Shown: positions 34,001 through 45,271 of the stretch, in pieces | Numbering within the stretch: the stretch's first letter is position 1 | Layout: each line of letters starts with the position of its first letter | Origin: Tribonema minus | Taxonomy: Eukaryota > Sar > Xanthophyceae > Tribonematales > Tribonemataceae | Direction of reading: 5' to 3' | DNA length: 64,000 nt | Assembly: GCA_017506865.1 (NCBI GenBank) | Contig: JAFCMP010000024.1 | Location: 1,178,001-1,242,000, forward strand | Made by a program: the position numbers and the translations under genes | Notes under the pieces: model-generated | Database searches by the model: none | What the model was told of the DNA's origin: nothing | Seen by the model: only the letters and a program-made list of their open reading frames with translations

Positions 34001-37000
34001 GCGCAACTGCCATTTTCTCACGTACTTTTGCGCGTGTCTTTCGCATGCGCCCTGCTTCGCCGCGCCGCAGGGGCCTGGTCCTCCTGTGCGGCATGTTCGC
34101 CAAGCGCAAGTCGCACCCCGCGAACCTCGTGCTGCTCACGGCCTTCACGCTCACGCAGTCGGTGATCGTTGGCACCACGTGCGCCGCGTTCGCCAGCTAC
34201 GACGCGGGGCAGTCGGTCGTCACCGCGCTCTTCATCGTGAGTCAACGCCGCCCGTGCGTGCATGTGTGAAGAAGCGACGCGCAGATGCCGAGCGTAGTGT
34301 ATGAGCGGCGCGCAGGTGCCGAAAGCGGTACATGTATGCACCAGCAGCACGCACCAACAGCTGCAGACTTGGCATGCGGCGCTTGAAGTGTTTGGATCGG
34401 GGTCTCTGTGCGTACTCATGTCACAAAAGTATATGGGTCGTCAAGTCGCAAGTCGTCACCGCGCTCTTCACCGTGAGTCGCCGCCGCCCCGCCGCGCGTG
34501 CCCGCATGTGTGCAGCGCCTGTGCCCGCATGTGTGCAGCGCCTGTGCCCGCTTGTGTGTGAAGGAGCGATGCGCAGATGTGGCACATAGAACACGCAGCA
34601 GCGCGCACTCTCACCTGCAGACGTGGCATGCGGCGCTCGAAGCGTGTAAATTGGGTTCTCTCCGTGTACTCATGTCACGAGAGTACGTTGTCGTCAAGTC
34701 GTGAGTCGAGGTCTTTGTCCGTCCGCCGCGTGCGCGCACCTTTGCAACAGCAGCAGTGCTCGAAAGGACTGCAGTGGTGTGCAAAGCGCGGTTTACAGAT
34801 GCAGTGGGCTGCTGGCCAAATGCTTTGCGCAGAAAGCCTGCAAGCCAAAAGGACAACCGAGTCACTTGCGAAATTCCCCCGTCCTCCCTCCCCCTTTCTC
34901 CGCGCAGACCATGGCTGTCTTTGGTGCCCTGACGCTCTTTACTCTTCAAACAAAGATTGACTTCTCATTCATGGGCGCTGGATTGGGATGTGCGCTCCTG
35001 ATGCTGCTCCTCTGGGGGTGAGTAAATGAGTAGAGTCGGAGTTTCTGTTAGGAGCAGGATCAACGTGCAGGCATTGCATGTACGCATTGCCCGTCTTTTC
35101 CGCTTGCACCTGTCATGGCGTCGTGTGTGCCCCTGTTTGCTCTCCACTGATCGCATGCTGGAAGAACTGCTGTGAGGCAAGCCGTGCCGCAAGGTCGCTT
35201 GTTCTCGCATGAACGAGCGTGAAAAGTCGAAGCTCTGGCAGATGGTCACGAAACACCATGCTTGCGTTCAGCGCATTTTGCATGGCCTTCTCCGTGTTTA
35301 AATGCCCCTGGTCTGCGCTTGAGGATTTGTTGCAGCACATCAGTCGCTCACTATCCTCGCCATGTGGTTGTTGTGCCTACTTGAGCATTGCGCAGCTGTA
35401 CGTCTTGCAACGCAGCATCACCCGCACCACCACCTGAACTTGCAGCTCAAGGCTAAAAGACACTGTACCCCCTGCGCGCGCCGCCGTGCCTGGCGCTGCA
35501 GGCTCATCGCAGCAATCTTTGGGCTTAAAGGGGGTTTTGTTTACGGTGAGTGACTGGCAGTGACGTGTTACTTCTTGTGCTTTGAAATAGATGTACTTTT
35601 TATTCATTCTCGCTCAGGGCGCGAAAAAGCCCAGATGATTGGCATCTAGCTGTAAGGAATCTACATGTCGTATGAGTGTTGTACTTTTTATTAATTCTCG
35701 CTCAGGGCGCAAAAAAGCCCAGATGATTGGCATCTAGCTGTAAAGAATCTACATGTCGTATGACAGTCTGAAAGTGTCGCAACGGCAACCACTCAAACGC
35801 CGCCGCCGCCAAATGGCATCTCGGGGTCCTCCCCTACGTCCTCCTCCATGTGCCCCCCCCCCCCCTGGATTCTGCCATGTGTGTCATGACACGGCCAGAG
35901 TACGCCATGTGGAGCGCTGCCGACAGTGCTTTTACATGGGGATCTGATGGCCGCGACCTCACATGTATGTATCGATCTATACATGAATTACATACGCCTA
36001 TGTAATTGCGCCACGCTCGCATCCCTGCTCTCAACGTGACATGCGAAGCGAACACTCGTTGGCAAGTTTGCCTGCAAGTAAGGCACGCGTTCAACCTTCT
36101 TGAAGAGCACGACTTGCACGACTGGTAGCTCTCTGCATACGAAAATGGCGCAAGTACGTACGCATTGCGTGTGGCAAATCGCTGGTGATATGTTTGCATC
36201 CCACATCTTTCGTAGGTATACATTTAGAAGTATTATAATCAAATGTACACCACATACACAAAGTACATGAACGTCCGCTGCCCACTCCACTGGTATCTCA
36301 TAATGCTCGCTCCTGAGAGCGCTTTGCTTGCCACTGATTAGCCGAGGTAGAATCATGCATACATTAGGCAAAGTACCTCAGGGCTAGTTTTGTCAACGCA
36401 AGCAACGCTGATGTGTCTGCAGTGGGACAGCCCCAGCATTCCGTGTGTTGCGTCTTGTGTTTCTTCCGTTGCAACAATGCTGATCAAAGCATCATTGCTT
36501 GCTTTCAGGATGCCCCTGATGCACAAAGCCGGTGCGGCACTAATGCTGTAGTGTCAATGGCCTTTTCGCGCCTGAAGTTGGCAAAGCGCATGTTGCAGCT
36601 GTGCAGGCTCCGCAGCCCCCATACCTCGAAATACGTTTAAAAGCACCTAACATCTGTGCAATACGCGGTGTTGGTGACTTCTTTGCGCATCTGCAGCGCT
36701 GATTGGCAGCATCATCTTTTCACTGTATATCCTGTACCACACGTCGGTCATCATGCACAAGCTGCCGCCGGATGAGTACATCCTGGCGGTTATCATGCTC
36801 TACCTGGACTTCCTCAACCTCTTCCAGTTCATGTGAGTGCGCCGTTTCGCGAATCTGGTCATGCGCCCTACGCACGCGCTCAAAAGCAGTGGGCATAGTG
36901 AGCTGTGCGGTCAGATGCGGGCGTTTCCTCCTCTCTGAAGGCTGCGTTGCGAGCATTCTACTGTCCAAGGATGCAGCGGCGGAGTAGGTGCCGTGCTCCG

Positions 37001-37593
37001 TCCACAACTTTCCAATTTCATTCAGTTCATGTAGTAGTGCCCAGCCGATCTCTCTCAGTGTATGGGGTATGCTTCAGGGGCAGCGCCGCACAGTGGGACC
37101 AGCTACTCGGATGCAGATATGCATGCAGGGAGTTCCGCACATGGTCGTGGGCAAGCGCGCAGCAAAATGCTCAAGAGGACTTGTTCAGCGCGCGCCGCGC
37201 CGGCAAGTAACGTACAAGGGGTCCTGTACGAAAACTCTGCCACAAACTGAGCATTGCAGTGACCATCTTTAAGGACTCAGCAGCTAGACATGCTGTGTTC
37301 TGCGCCACATCTACCGTGCCCCTGTGCTCCATGAGTGTCCATGCCTGAAGTCAGCCAGGGACTAGGTTTCGGCTACATGCCTACAGGACTAAAGCATCCT
37401 GACAGCGCGCGTGCCATGGCCAGACATTCACCTGTTGAGCCTTGCACTTTGCAGTATGGTTTATGCACTTCGACGCATTCCTTCAGGTGCTACAATTGCG
37501 CCTCTGTGTGTCTGAAGCCATGACCTCTCACGCGACCGCCGCCGCTCGACGCCGTTTTGCCGCCGCAGACTCATGGCGGGCAGCAGCCGCTGA
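31070..37593 (+). CDS. TMBIM/LFG family multi-pass membrane protein B (BAX inhibitor-1-like)
   Basis: Eight exons, all GT-AG and in phase: 31070-31210, 32187-32352, 32956-33094, 34071-34236, 34908-35017, 35502-35545, 36697-36832 and 37569-37593, giving 308 residues. The N-terminal 100 residues are Pro/Ala/Tyr/Gln-rich and hydrophilic (DAYAYGYPQQLEAPY, EYANQAYAGTYTQGDIE), as in animal lifeguard proteins. The membrane region runs GFLRKVYCILMLQLALTCGV, VDPVRNYMLDNWWPF, HPANLVLLTAFTLTQSVIVG, LQTKIDFSFMG and LYHTSVIMHKLPPDEY, and ends NLFQFILMAGSSR. This is the full family architecture, with about seven membrane segments. The family acts in ER/Golgi Ca2+ handling and cell-death control. Compared with paralogue A, exon 3 (139 nt) equals A exons 3+4, exon 5 (110 nt) equals A exons 6+7, and exons 6+7 (180 nt) equal A exon 8. 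Exons 2 and 4 have tandem edge copies in the flanking introns. Confidence 0.9.
32335..32460 (+). repeat. Tandem copy of the TMBIM-B exon 2 3' edge and donor
   Basis: The real edge reads CGCCACG, then GTGAGTGAGTACTGCATG (donor at 32353). A copy 86 bases downstream reads CGGCATG, then GTGAGTGAGCACTGCATG (donor-like GT at 32439), preceded by the related CGCAGAACATA. The copy keeps a strong donor. Confidence 0.7.
32379..32398 (+). repeat. Interstitial telomere-type TTAGGG repeats
   Basis: About three units of TTAGGG, the last one shortened, lie in TMBIM-B intron 2, inside the duplicated unit that carries the exon 2 donor copy. Confidence 0.8.
33815..34110 (+). repeat. Tandem copies of the TMBIM-B exon 4 acceptor and exon start
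   Basis: The real acceptor is at 34069-34070, followed by GGCCTGGTCCTCCTGTGCGG. A copy about 130 bases upstream (AG at 33939-33940) is followed by AGCCTGGTCCTCCTGTGCGG and the same downstream exon words. A third, more decayed copy of the region after the exon start lies near 33830-33900. The intervening CGCAACTGCC ... TTCTCACGTA segment is repeated too, so the unit spans intron end plus exon start. Confidence 0.8.
34205..34720 (+). repeat. Three tandem copies of the TMBIM-B exon 4 3' edge and donor
   Basis: The real edge CACCGCGCTCTTCATC has its donor GTGAGTC at 34237. A second copy, CACCGCGCTCTTCACC with GTGAGTC, has its GT at 34473. A third shortened copy, AAGTC with GTGAGTC, has its GT at 34701. 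Units are about 230 bases and include the shared intron words GCAGATG, GGCATGCGGCGCT and ACTCATGTCAC. Confidence 0.82.
35594..35763 (+). repeat. Near-perfect 88-base tandem repeat in TMBIM-B intron 6
   Basis: TACTTTTTATTCATTCTCGC at 35594 recurs at 35682 with one change in that stretch. About 82 bases match with only a few substitutions, including CCCAGATGATTGGCATCTAG in both. The high identity marks it as young. Confidence 0.88.
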
Positions 37594-39990
37594 TGCGCGT
37601 GCTGCCACTCTCTTGCTGCGCTGCGCGTCAACGCGGTTCTGCAAGCCTCACAAGGACAAGGCGCGGCGCGCACCCCCACAGGGGCCGCTGCTTCCACTGA
37701 CACCAATTTTGCTAGAAAAAGGGCGAGCCTTTCTTTTTTTTCTATACAAAAGTGTGGCATGCTACATGCCGTAATGCGTGGCCAATTTCGCTGCCGCCAG
37801 GTGCGACGGTGTTGCCGAATGCGCGCCTTGCCTCGGTGGCGCACCGAAGGCTCTGCAGAGGCATCTGGTGTTTGCGCTGTGAGCGCGAGCACGCCACGCG
37901 CAAGGATTGTGGGGCCACGTGGCGGTGTGCTGGGTTGAGATTGAGTGCAAGTACCGTGGCACAACGGGGGGCTCGGGGGGGGCACATGCTTGGCTGGGTG
38001 ATCAACGATCACTGCACATCAGGTCACGATAATGTACTGGTGCGCCGGCATTGATGCTGTGTGTCCAATGTCTGCTTGCTGCGGATGATGCCAAGCGCCC
38101 AGCCTGCAGTGCGCTTCGGATCTCTTTTTTAATCGTAGAGATAATCTAGCAGTAGATGCGCGAGGTCCGTTGGCGCTGCACAGCCCCGTGTCGTCCGCAG
38201 ATGCATGCGTCCAACTGGGTGCCCAGATGCTTTGAGAATAAACTCTTCAAAAACACAATTACATGCATTTATAAATATTTGCACTTTAGAAAGAGCATCG
38301 ACCGTGTGTTGGAGGATCGTGTCCACTTTAGGTGCGCGCACACCGAAGCTGCACAAGACGGGGAGGGGGGGGGGGCACAGTGCACCCGCCAAGTGGCACT
38401 GTGCCACTCCAATCCACAGTGCTCCGTTGCAAGATTACTGTACACTTTTGCCATTTTCCTGTGACATTTTGCAAGTTGCAATACACTGTGCAATAGAAGG
38501 TTGTGACCTGCTGCATGGCATCAGCCGTTTACGACGATCGGCACTGCTTCCAGACAACTCTTTTACTGCCGTGCGCACTGCACAGCGCCATCAGGTCGCA
38601 TGTACATTCACACCTCTGCATGGCCTGCCGACTGTGACGTGATGATGTCAGCAGCGCATGCGCAGTGCCGCAGCCCGAAACAGCCCACCAACCGCCAGAA
38701 CTGGCAGGTTCACAATGAGACTCCGCAGCTGTTCAGTTTGAGACCCAACTTATGTCAAATATTCGGATCCTCTCCTGCAGCATTTTCCTTCTCATGTTCT
38801 GGCACCTTCTGGCGTTTGCACTGCACTGCACTGCACGCGGTGCTCACGTTCCTGACACATGTTGAGCGCGAGGTCTGCTGAGCATCCGCCACACCGTCTC
38901 GCAGCAGGCGCAGCTCTCCATGGACTCATTCGTCGCCACACAGTGGAGCGACAGCTGCAGCAAGCTATGCACTTCGAAGTAGGTATTTTGGATGTACGCA
39001 TCGCGATGCACGCTCAACGAGGTATGCATGTATTGTGGATGCACTACGATTGCGCACCCACTGTCAGTGCTCAACTGGTGCGCTCAACTCACGCGGAATC
39101 TTCCCTGCCTGCCCATGCCTGATATAGAACGGCACATTCATTTCAACGGTGGTGCGGGACGGCGGCGGTGGCAGGGCGCAGCTGCGGAGCGCTGCGGCGA
39201 GAATGCCACTGCTCCTCAATGCCGTGCGCTTGCTTCACCTCAAGCTGTCGCGCCTGATGTAGTCAGCCACCGCGGTACACGTGTCTCCCTCGTCGTCCTG
39301 TCGCGCTCGCGCACCGCTCGCCAAACTTTGTCCGGCTCGCGACAAAGCCTAGTAGTGTCCGGCTTGGGGAGGCCCCCAACGCCCGCTGCGAAGCAGCAGG
39401 CTTCCGGGGGGGTCACGGGGGTCACCTAGCATTTCAGGCTGAGTTTCAGGCCAGAGTTCCTTGGCCCCTGGTGGAGCGCCATGACGTAACCTGCGGTGCT
39501 CTGCGCATGGTCCCCGCGCGTTGCGGACGCTCCGCGGCTGCCGCCGCAGAGGCGCTGCCGTCATGAGCGCGGCGAGTCAACTTGAAGTGTGCTGCGGCGC
39601 CGCTAACACACACTGCCGCGCCGTGTGCGCACATGGAGCGCGCAGCACGTGTTTATAACTGTTAGTAGCAGTGTATGTAGATGCGGTACGAAAAGTGCAT
39701 CGCCGTGTAAACTTGTAAAACCTGTAACTGGCGTGTGAAACTGAGTTGACTGGGAGTCATAAGTCAGGACATACACGTCGACAACATCACATCACCGCTG
39801 CTAGCGACTGCGGCAACGCTGTGCGGGTGCGACAACACGCCGCGCGTGCACGACATGTGCTACAGTGGTACAGAGACTGCCATCAATGCGTAGGCTTGAT
39901 AAGTGTGATAACAGTGTCGCTGCCAGACTTGGGGCAACAGGGTCATGATGGTCTGTAGAAAAATGAAGACCTACCAGGGTATGGTGAACT
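37594..39990. other. 2.4-kb gene-poor region
   Basis: It follows the TMBIM-B stop. Open frames are present on both strands in the GC-rich parts (37460-38012 and 39140-39640), but none has a recognisable domain, start context or splice partner. I make no gene call. Confidence 0.4.
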
Positions 39991-40064
39991 TCACACTCAC
40001 AGGAATTGAACCTGCGTCTCCAGCGCATGTCTGCGCTGGTGTGCTTCCATTGCACCACGGTGTG
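39991..40064 (-). tRNA. tRNA-like element, probably degenerate
   Basis: On the minus strand a good A box (TGGTGCAATGG) and B box (GGTTCAATTCC) sit at tRNA spacing. The D arm (GTGC/GCAC) and T arm (GCAGG/CCTGT) pair fully. The acceptor pairs at five of seven positions (5' CACACCG with 3' GAGTGTG). The anticodon arm is abnormal: CCAGC/GCTGG closes a 10-base loop, or a 7-bp stem closes a 6-base loop, with no T at position 33. No anticodon can be read. It may be a tRNA pseudogene, the head of a tRNA-derived SINE, or an unusual gene. Confidence 0.4.
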
Positions 40065-40407
40065 TGATGATGATACAAGCTAACGACATATTGCATGAGC
40101 TTGTCAGAGCTAGTCGGATTTACTACAGATGAAGAATGAGCTCTTGTCGTGTTTAGAGTAAACACATAGGTAAAGTCTCTCTTCGTGGTCCTGAACCGGT
40201 AAGGCTCAGTGCCGAGCCCCCGCACCACAACAAGGTGGAGACCGCTTTCGCGGGGGAACTACCTACACAGGCGAAACCGCCGTAACGCAGCACGCCAAGC
40301 AATAAGAAGCCTGCACACCTCGAATCCCGGCACAATCTGCAAGACTTGCTTGCAGCCACCTCGCTCACAAGCAAGCAGATTGGTCTGAGATTCGCATGTA
40401 CGCAGCC

Positions 40408-40450
40408 TTACTGCTGCTCGACGTACCACGGCCAGACAAAGAACATGCTG
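40408..40450 (-). CDS. Candidate terminal exon encoding SMFFVWPWYVEQQ
   Basis: A minus-strand acceptor CAG (comp. 40451-40453) is followed by one base and then S-M-F-F-V-W-P-W-Y-V-E-Q-Q and a stop. Its phase (one leading base) fits the open donor at 43101 of the mitochondrial-presequence gene upstream, which ends in phase 2. The peptide looks like the C-terminus of a small membrane subunit. The link spans 2.65 kb and is a guess. Confidence 0.25.
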
Positions 40451-40919
40451 CTGAACACAGGCACGGTCAAGGAAGAGAGGGGGGGCACTCCCCCATCTCC
40501 TCCAGAGAGCAGCGTACCCATCGGCGGCTGAGTACCCTCCTGCGCTTATTACTGATTTAAAGCGCCAACCTTAATTTGGTGCCAGCCGGACGCGATGCCT
40601 GGGCCCAAACTTACGTTGGTGACCTCCAAGCATGCGCCCGCCCTAGACCAAAGTGCGCCTACGCCACCAGGGACGGCCTGGGCACCGCAGTTAATGACTG
40701 CATTATTGCCCAAAGAAAGCAGAAATGCTTCCTTGCGATCAGGCTGCCGGGCTGCTTTTCGCCGCCAGCAGTGATGTGCCGGTGCCTCGCAGCGCCAGCC
40801 AGGCACTCACAGACTGCCATCGGCCTCGTTGCAGGACGCGGGATGCAAGATGAGGCTCCTGGTGGTCGCTGGCGTTCGTCGTGGAGTGAGCAAGCACACC
40901 TCGATGCATTACTCGATTT

Positions 40920-41990
40920 CATACTCGCTCCCCCGCTCACCCGTCGAATGAACGTTACTGTTCCTGAAACCGCGAAATCGAAAAATTTGAAATGGTGCTG
41001 ATCTGTGGCGGAGGTTCTATGTTTGGATTCAGTTTTTTAGAGCGCAGCTGCAGGCTGCGGCCTTGTGTTTGGAACTCATATGGCTGACAAGCGTCAGAAC
41101 ATGCAACAGGTCGCACTTGGCCACAAGGCGTGTGCACGCGTGTGTTTGGTCGCAAAAATCTGATACGAAAATGCTCGGTGGTAGTATGTGAAGATGTGTG
41201 ATGTGGGATGAGTGAGATGCTATGTTGAAGCTGACTTTTGGTGAGCAGTTGAGAAACAGAGAGAGGTAGAGAGAGAGAGACAAGTTAGGGATCACCTGTG
41301 TTAATGTTGATGGTCCTCACAGCTAGCTGCACAGTCCAATGCTTGGGTGGGGGGCTTCCCTCAGTCTTGCTCCAGCAATTCCAGGAGAGAAGTGTGACAC
41401 TCTCAATCTCTGGCCAGCTAGGGCCTAGGGTTAGAACTACAAATGTGAAGTTGCATACAAACACCTAGAGACATCATATAGGAAGCCCTGGTACCTAGAA
41501 CTCTCTGATGGCATGTCACCCTTTCAGCCAGGTGCACATACCCAAAGCCGTAACACAAAAAGTGCGCACGTGGCGCAACTTAACCCTGTTGCATGTCACC
41601 TACTCCTGGCCCAGATTGTACAAACAGATAGTTGAAACAATGGTGCGTTGCTCGATTACTCACTCACTCGCCAGACGTTACATTCCGAAACCGGAAAACG
41701 AAAACTTTGAATCCTCGCCAAATACCGTGCAATCTGCTGATCTGTGGCATCTGTTCAGAATTTTGACCGCAGTATTTCGCATCGCAACTGAAGAGTGTGG
41801 CCTTGTGTTTATTTATCATATGGCAAGCTCAGGCCATGCAACAAGTCGCACTCGGCCGCACAAGCTGTGTGGCCACGTGTGTGAGGTCTCGAAAGGGCGC
41901 ACATGGCGTACCGTACTCTAACCCTTTCTTGTCACCTACCCCTAGCTCATATTGTACTCGCACATAGTTGTTGGGAAACCGTCGTTGACA
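40920..41990 (+). repeat. Diverged dispersed/tandem repeat family
   Basis: Segments near 40930-41160 and 41650-41900 share ordered blocks: GTTAC-TTCC-GAAACCG, CTGATCTGTGG, GGCCTTGTGTTT, TCATATGGC, CATGCAACA-GTCGCACT and GTGTG near the end. A second pair, 41560-41640 and 41895-41970, shares CGCAC-TGGCG, TAACCCT, GTCACCTAC and ATTGTAC. The copies are old. A related word, CTCTAGGTGAC preceded by AAAAGATC, occurs at 42069 and again near 63777 at the right edge. Confidence 0.55.
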
Positions 41991-42795
41991 ACAACCTTGC
42001 CATCCACCACGTGGGCTTTTAGCGCAGTAAGCGAGAACTAATGAATGCACATACTCATGAAAACGAATCAAAAGATCGCAGAGCTCTAGGTGACAAGAAA
42101 TGGTTAGCCGCAAGTGCCTTCCACCAGTAACCTTGGTCGCCGCTGCTGCAGCATTTGGCCACGAGTCAAATTAATAGTTGAAGTATGAATGCTGTGCATC
42201 ACGGCTCGACACTGCTGTTCTTTACATCGCAGCAGCAACATTGCTGATGCTGTCTGAAATGGTTTCCCCTTTTTCGGATGGGACGAGATGACATCCAAGT
42301 CATCTGTGCGAACAGGAGGGATCCTCCTGCAGTTGCCGTGTTCCCACTCGCGTCCCATCAAACAGAGTATCTTATGCTTCACAATATGGCGACCATGTGT
42401 TGCGCATACGCCTACAGCCTTGCAACAAAGCTCTGTTCACGCGGTAACCCTACGTATCGGTTATGGCTGGCCTGTTTGCAGTCCGCTTCCCACAATGCTG
42501 GCTCGCCATGCATGATTGCCAGGGCCAGTAGCGATTGCATACCTCCGCAACACTGAATATGCACACAGCACTGCATATGCACAATCCTTATGACAAGCAG
42601 GCTCCTGCGCACTGCACCGTCAACAACACAGGGCAAAGAAGAGCGCGCTCGTGCGCTGCACAGAGTCTAGAAAAAATAACATGTATTTAGACACCGCGGC
42701 TTTTGCCATACATATGTACATCTCACTCACCACATCACTTGCGCGCATGACGCGGGCGCGCGCTGGAAAAGCGGCGCCCTCTCACAAAACTGCTG

Positions 42796-42887
42796 TTACT
42801 GCTGCTCCTTTTGCTTGCAGTGCTGGTACTGGGCCTGATAAAGCTCCTGTCTGCTGCCGAGCACCGTCTCAATCCGCAAGGCAGCGG
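42796..42887 (-). CDS. Candidate exon ending ELYQAQYQHCKQKEQQ
   Basis: Behind an acceptor CAG (comp. 42888-42890) a minus-strand frame reads ALRIETVLGSRQELYQAQYQ, HCKQKEQQ and stop. The codon choice looks real, but its phase does not fit the donor of the nearest upstream exon, so it is either part of another gene, needs a different acceptor, or is chance. Confidence 0.25.
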
Positions 42888-43097
42888 CTGGAGCGCGGGT
42901 GTCGGCCGCAGTGACTTGCCACAAAAAATTGCAATTCGAGTTGAAAGATATGCCAGCAGTGCAAGCGCTTGGGCTGCAATGCTCCCGCAGAATCTGTTTC
43001 TCATCTGTTTCTTGGTCCTCCCCCCCCCCCTCCTGCCCCACGCCCCTGCCCCCCCCTTTGAACACCGTGCTGCCATGACTGCCGCCGGCGCGAGCTC

Positions 43098-44674
43098 TTA
43101 CGTCTTCCAGCCCTTGTCGCGCTGGTGGGACATGTACGAAACGTAGTCGCCCCAGATCTGCGCCGATGCGAAAGCATACATGGAGCAGAGCGGAGGTCGT
43201 CAGGTAGGTGATTTGCGTGCCGCATGAAGGCGGATGTGGTGCGACAGGAGTGCGCGCATCTTCGACTATACAGGGTACAAAGGCTGTGTAGATCGAGCGG
43301 CACAGCAGAGCCCGCGCACCCCCTCACGCGCTTGCAGCAGCGGGCGGAAGCACCTCATGAGGTGCGGAAGTGCTGTGGCAGATGCGCCGGTGAACGCTGG
43401 CAGCAGCAGATTTGCTCTCAGATCTGATCATAATGTTGATTGTGATTGCTTGGATCAGGTCTGGTCATGATCTTGATCATGCTTGCTTGGAGGCAAATTT
43501 TGAGTGCAGTGGCTCCTGCGCTGGCGTCGCAAAGAGTGATCAATGAAAAACAGGCGCCCTCAAGCAGCGCCCATGCTCTCAACACAACCCACTCGCCCCA
43601 AACTGGCACGCCTGCTGTCATCATGTCTCATCACTTCTGTCGTTCCTCACATCCGCGGATGCCATTCAAAGCGGGAGAAAACTAGCTGTCTGCTGTTTTG
43701 AAAAACATCAAATCACGCGAGATTGACAATTCTGCCTGTTCTTTTGTAGCTTGCAACAGTGAAATTGGCACGAGTGCGATGCTGTGATAGTCTTAGTGAT
43801 CACTATTGCTTTATCTGAACTTGAATGCGGCCACGACTGACGGTTTTGTTGTGCACTGCCACAGCAGCAGCACTATCGTTTAAAAAAGTCAAAAGAATCA
43901 GGCTGTGAAAACGAAAAGTGACCCTGGTGCTGTTTGCGCTTTGGGTGTTCAAGCAAGGCTTTCACATAGACTTGTATAATTCTCAATTGTAAGAGCAGGT
44001 GCGCCTTGTCAAAACACTCGCGATGCAGGCAGAGCAACTGAGCTCTTGCATTATCCGCTCGTTTACGATGATCACCGATTAATTGATTTTTTGACGACAA
44101 CCGTTGGTGAACGTGATGACTGTAACCTGTCGAGTTGATTTTTCTGGCCTTCAGATATTATATATAACACGCGTGCAGTGAGCACCAACAGCAAGAATGG
44201 CGACGAGAGCGGAAAAAAATGAGCGTACGAGTAACATCAGAATCAACCCAGCCACCGCATCATTCCACGTGCCAGTTGACGTAATGACACTCTAGCGTTG
44301 CAGCGAGCTGGCGCAGCCAGGCATTCTGTGCCTTGCTACTTAGAAGTGTCTCAATGCTGCTGACCATTCGTGAATGGCTGACGCGACGACTGCCAGAAAC
44401 ATGGACTCACCGCATTGTAGTCAACTGATGTGTCCAGTGCCTCCGTTGCGGGCTTGGACGCTACAGGACCCCCCAGTACATGCTGCTGACCGCCAGCTCC
44501 TTCCTCCGCCGCAGCAGCGGTAGCAGGCTCCGCAGCAGCGGGGCTCCCTTGTGTCGACGAAAGAGCTGGAGCTCCTGGGAGAGGTGTGGCGGACAAGTAC
44601 CGCACCGGTGCCAGCTGCTGCAGTGACGAAGGCGCGCCGGATGGCCGCAACCGACTTGCTGCTGCCCTGAGCAT
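43098..44674 (-). CDS. Small protein with mitochondrial-type presequence, function unknown
   Basis: Exon 1 (44674-44411, 88 codons) starts MLRAAASRLRPSGAPSSLQQ, then LAPVRYLSATP. It is Arg/Ala/Ser-rich without acidic residues and has an R-x-Y-L-S motif typical of matrix-processing sites, so import into mitochondria is likely. A Pro/Ala/Glu-rich linker follows, ending TSVDYNA at a GTGAGT donor. Exon 2 begins at 43157 in phase 0: IWGDYVSYMSHQRDKGWKT. It then either stops (TAA at 43098) or splices at GTAAGA (43101) to a later exon; a phase-compatible candidate lies at 40408-40450. With the stop used, the protein has 107 residues. The size and presequence would suit a respiratory-complex or import accessory subunit, but I do not recognise the family. 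An upstream in-frame ATG at 44707 would add 11 residues and weaken the presequence. Confidence 0.5.
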
Positions 44675-45271
44675 CGTGTCTCTGCCTCGCTGTTCGTGTG
44701 TGTGCACTCAAAAATAAAAACTCAATGACTTTTTTTTTCACCCCGCGCGGATGCTCGCCGCGCCGCGAGTGAGACGCTGAGGTGTTGTCTCCTTTTTTGC
44801 AGTTGCAAAGGTGACGTGTGACCGATGCTAATGCAAACTGCTTGTCTGATGACGAGGCGGCAGGGAGCGTGCCAACATTACATTATAGAAGCCATGTAAT
44901 GAAGAAGCCGATCGACCGTTACCAGCGGTTGACTGAGAGCGGCGCAATGTGTTGGTCATGAATGCCTACTACAAGAGGTCAAAGTGGTGTCAACGAGCTG
45001 AACATACCTACAGCAGACACTCATGACATGACGCCGTGCTGATGGCATGCATGACGATGCACGCATGGAGACGCCATGACGCAGCTCAGACAAAGGAGGG
45101 TTGGATTCACCCCATGACTGGGGGATCTGTGATCATTTGCAAAGTAGCAGGCATGCACACATTTTTACATCTTGTAGCGCGTCACCGCTGGCGACCTGCC
45201 AACTCGGCTATATCATCGAACGATATACGGACTACTTCTCCGCTGCTGCTGCTGCTGCTGCTGCCGCTGCG
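44675..45271. other. Divergent spacer with no recognised gene
   Basis: It lies between the start codons of the mitochondrial-type gene (leftward) and the 90-residue gene (rightward). There are T runs near 44730 and 44795 and a GCT repeat at 45241-45266 just upstream of the right-hand ATG. Promoters of both genes are expected here. Confidence 0.4.

Noticed and set aside
39240-39640. GC-rich open frames on the minus strand that might be mobile-element coding
   Set aside because: No terminal repeats, no polymerase, integrase or transposase motif, and no repeated copy in the window.
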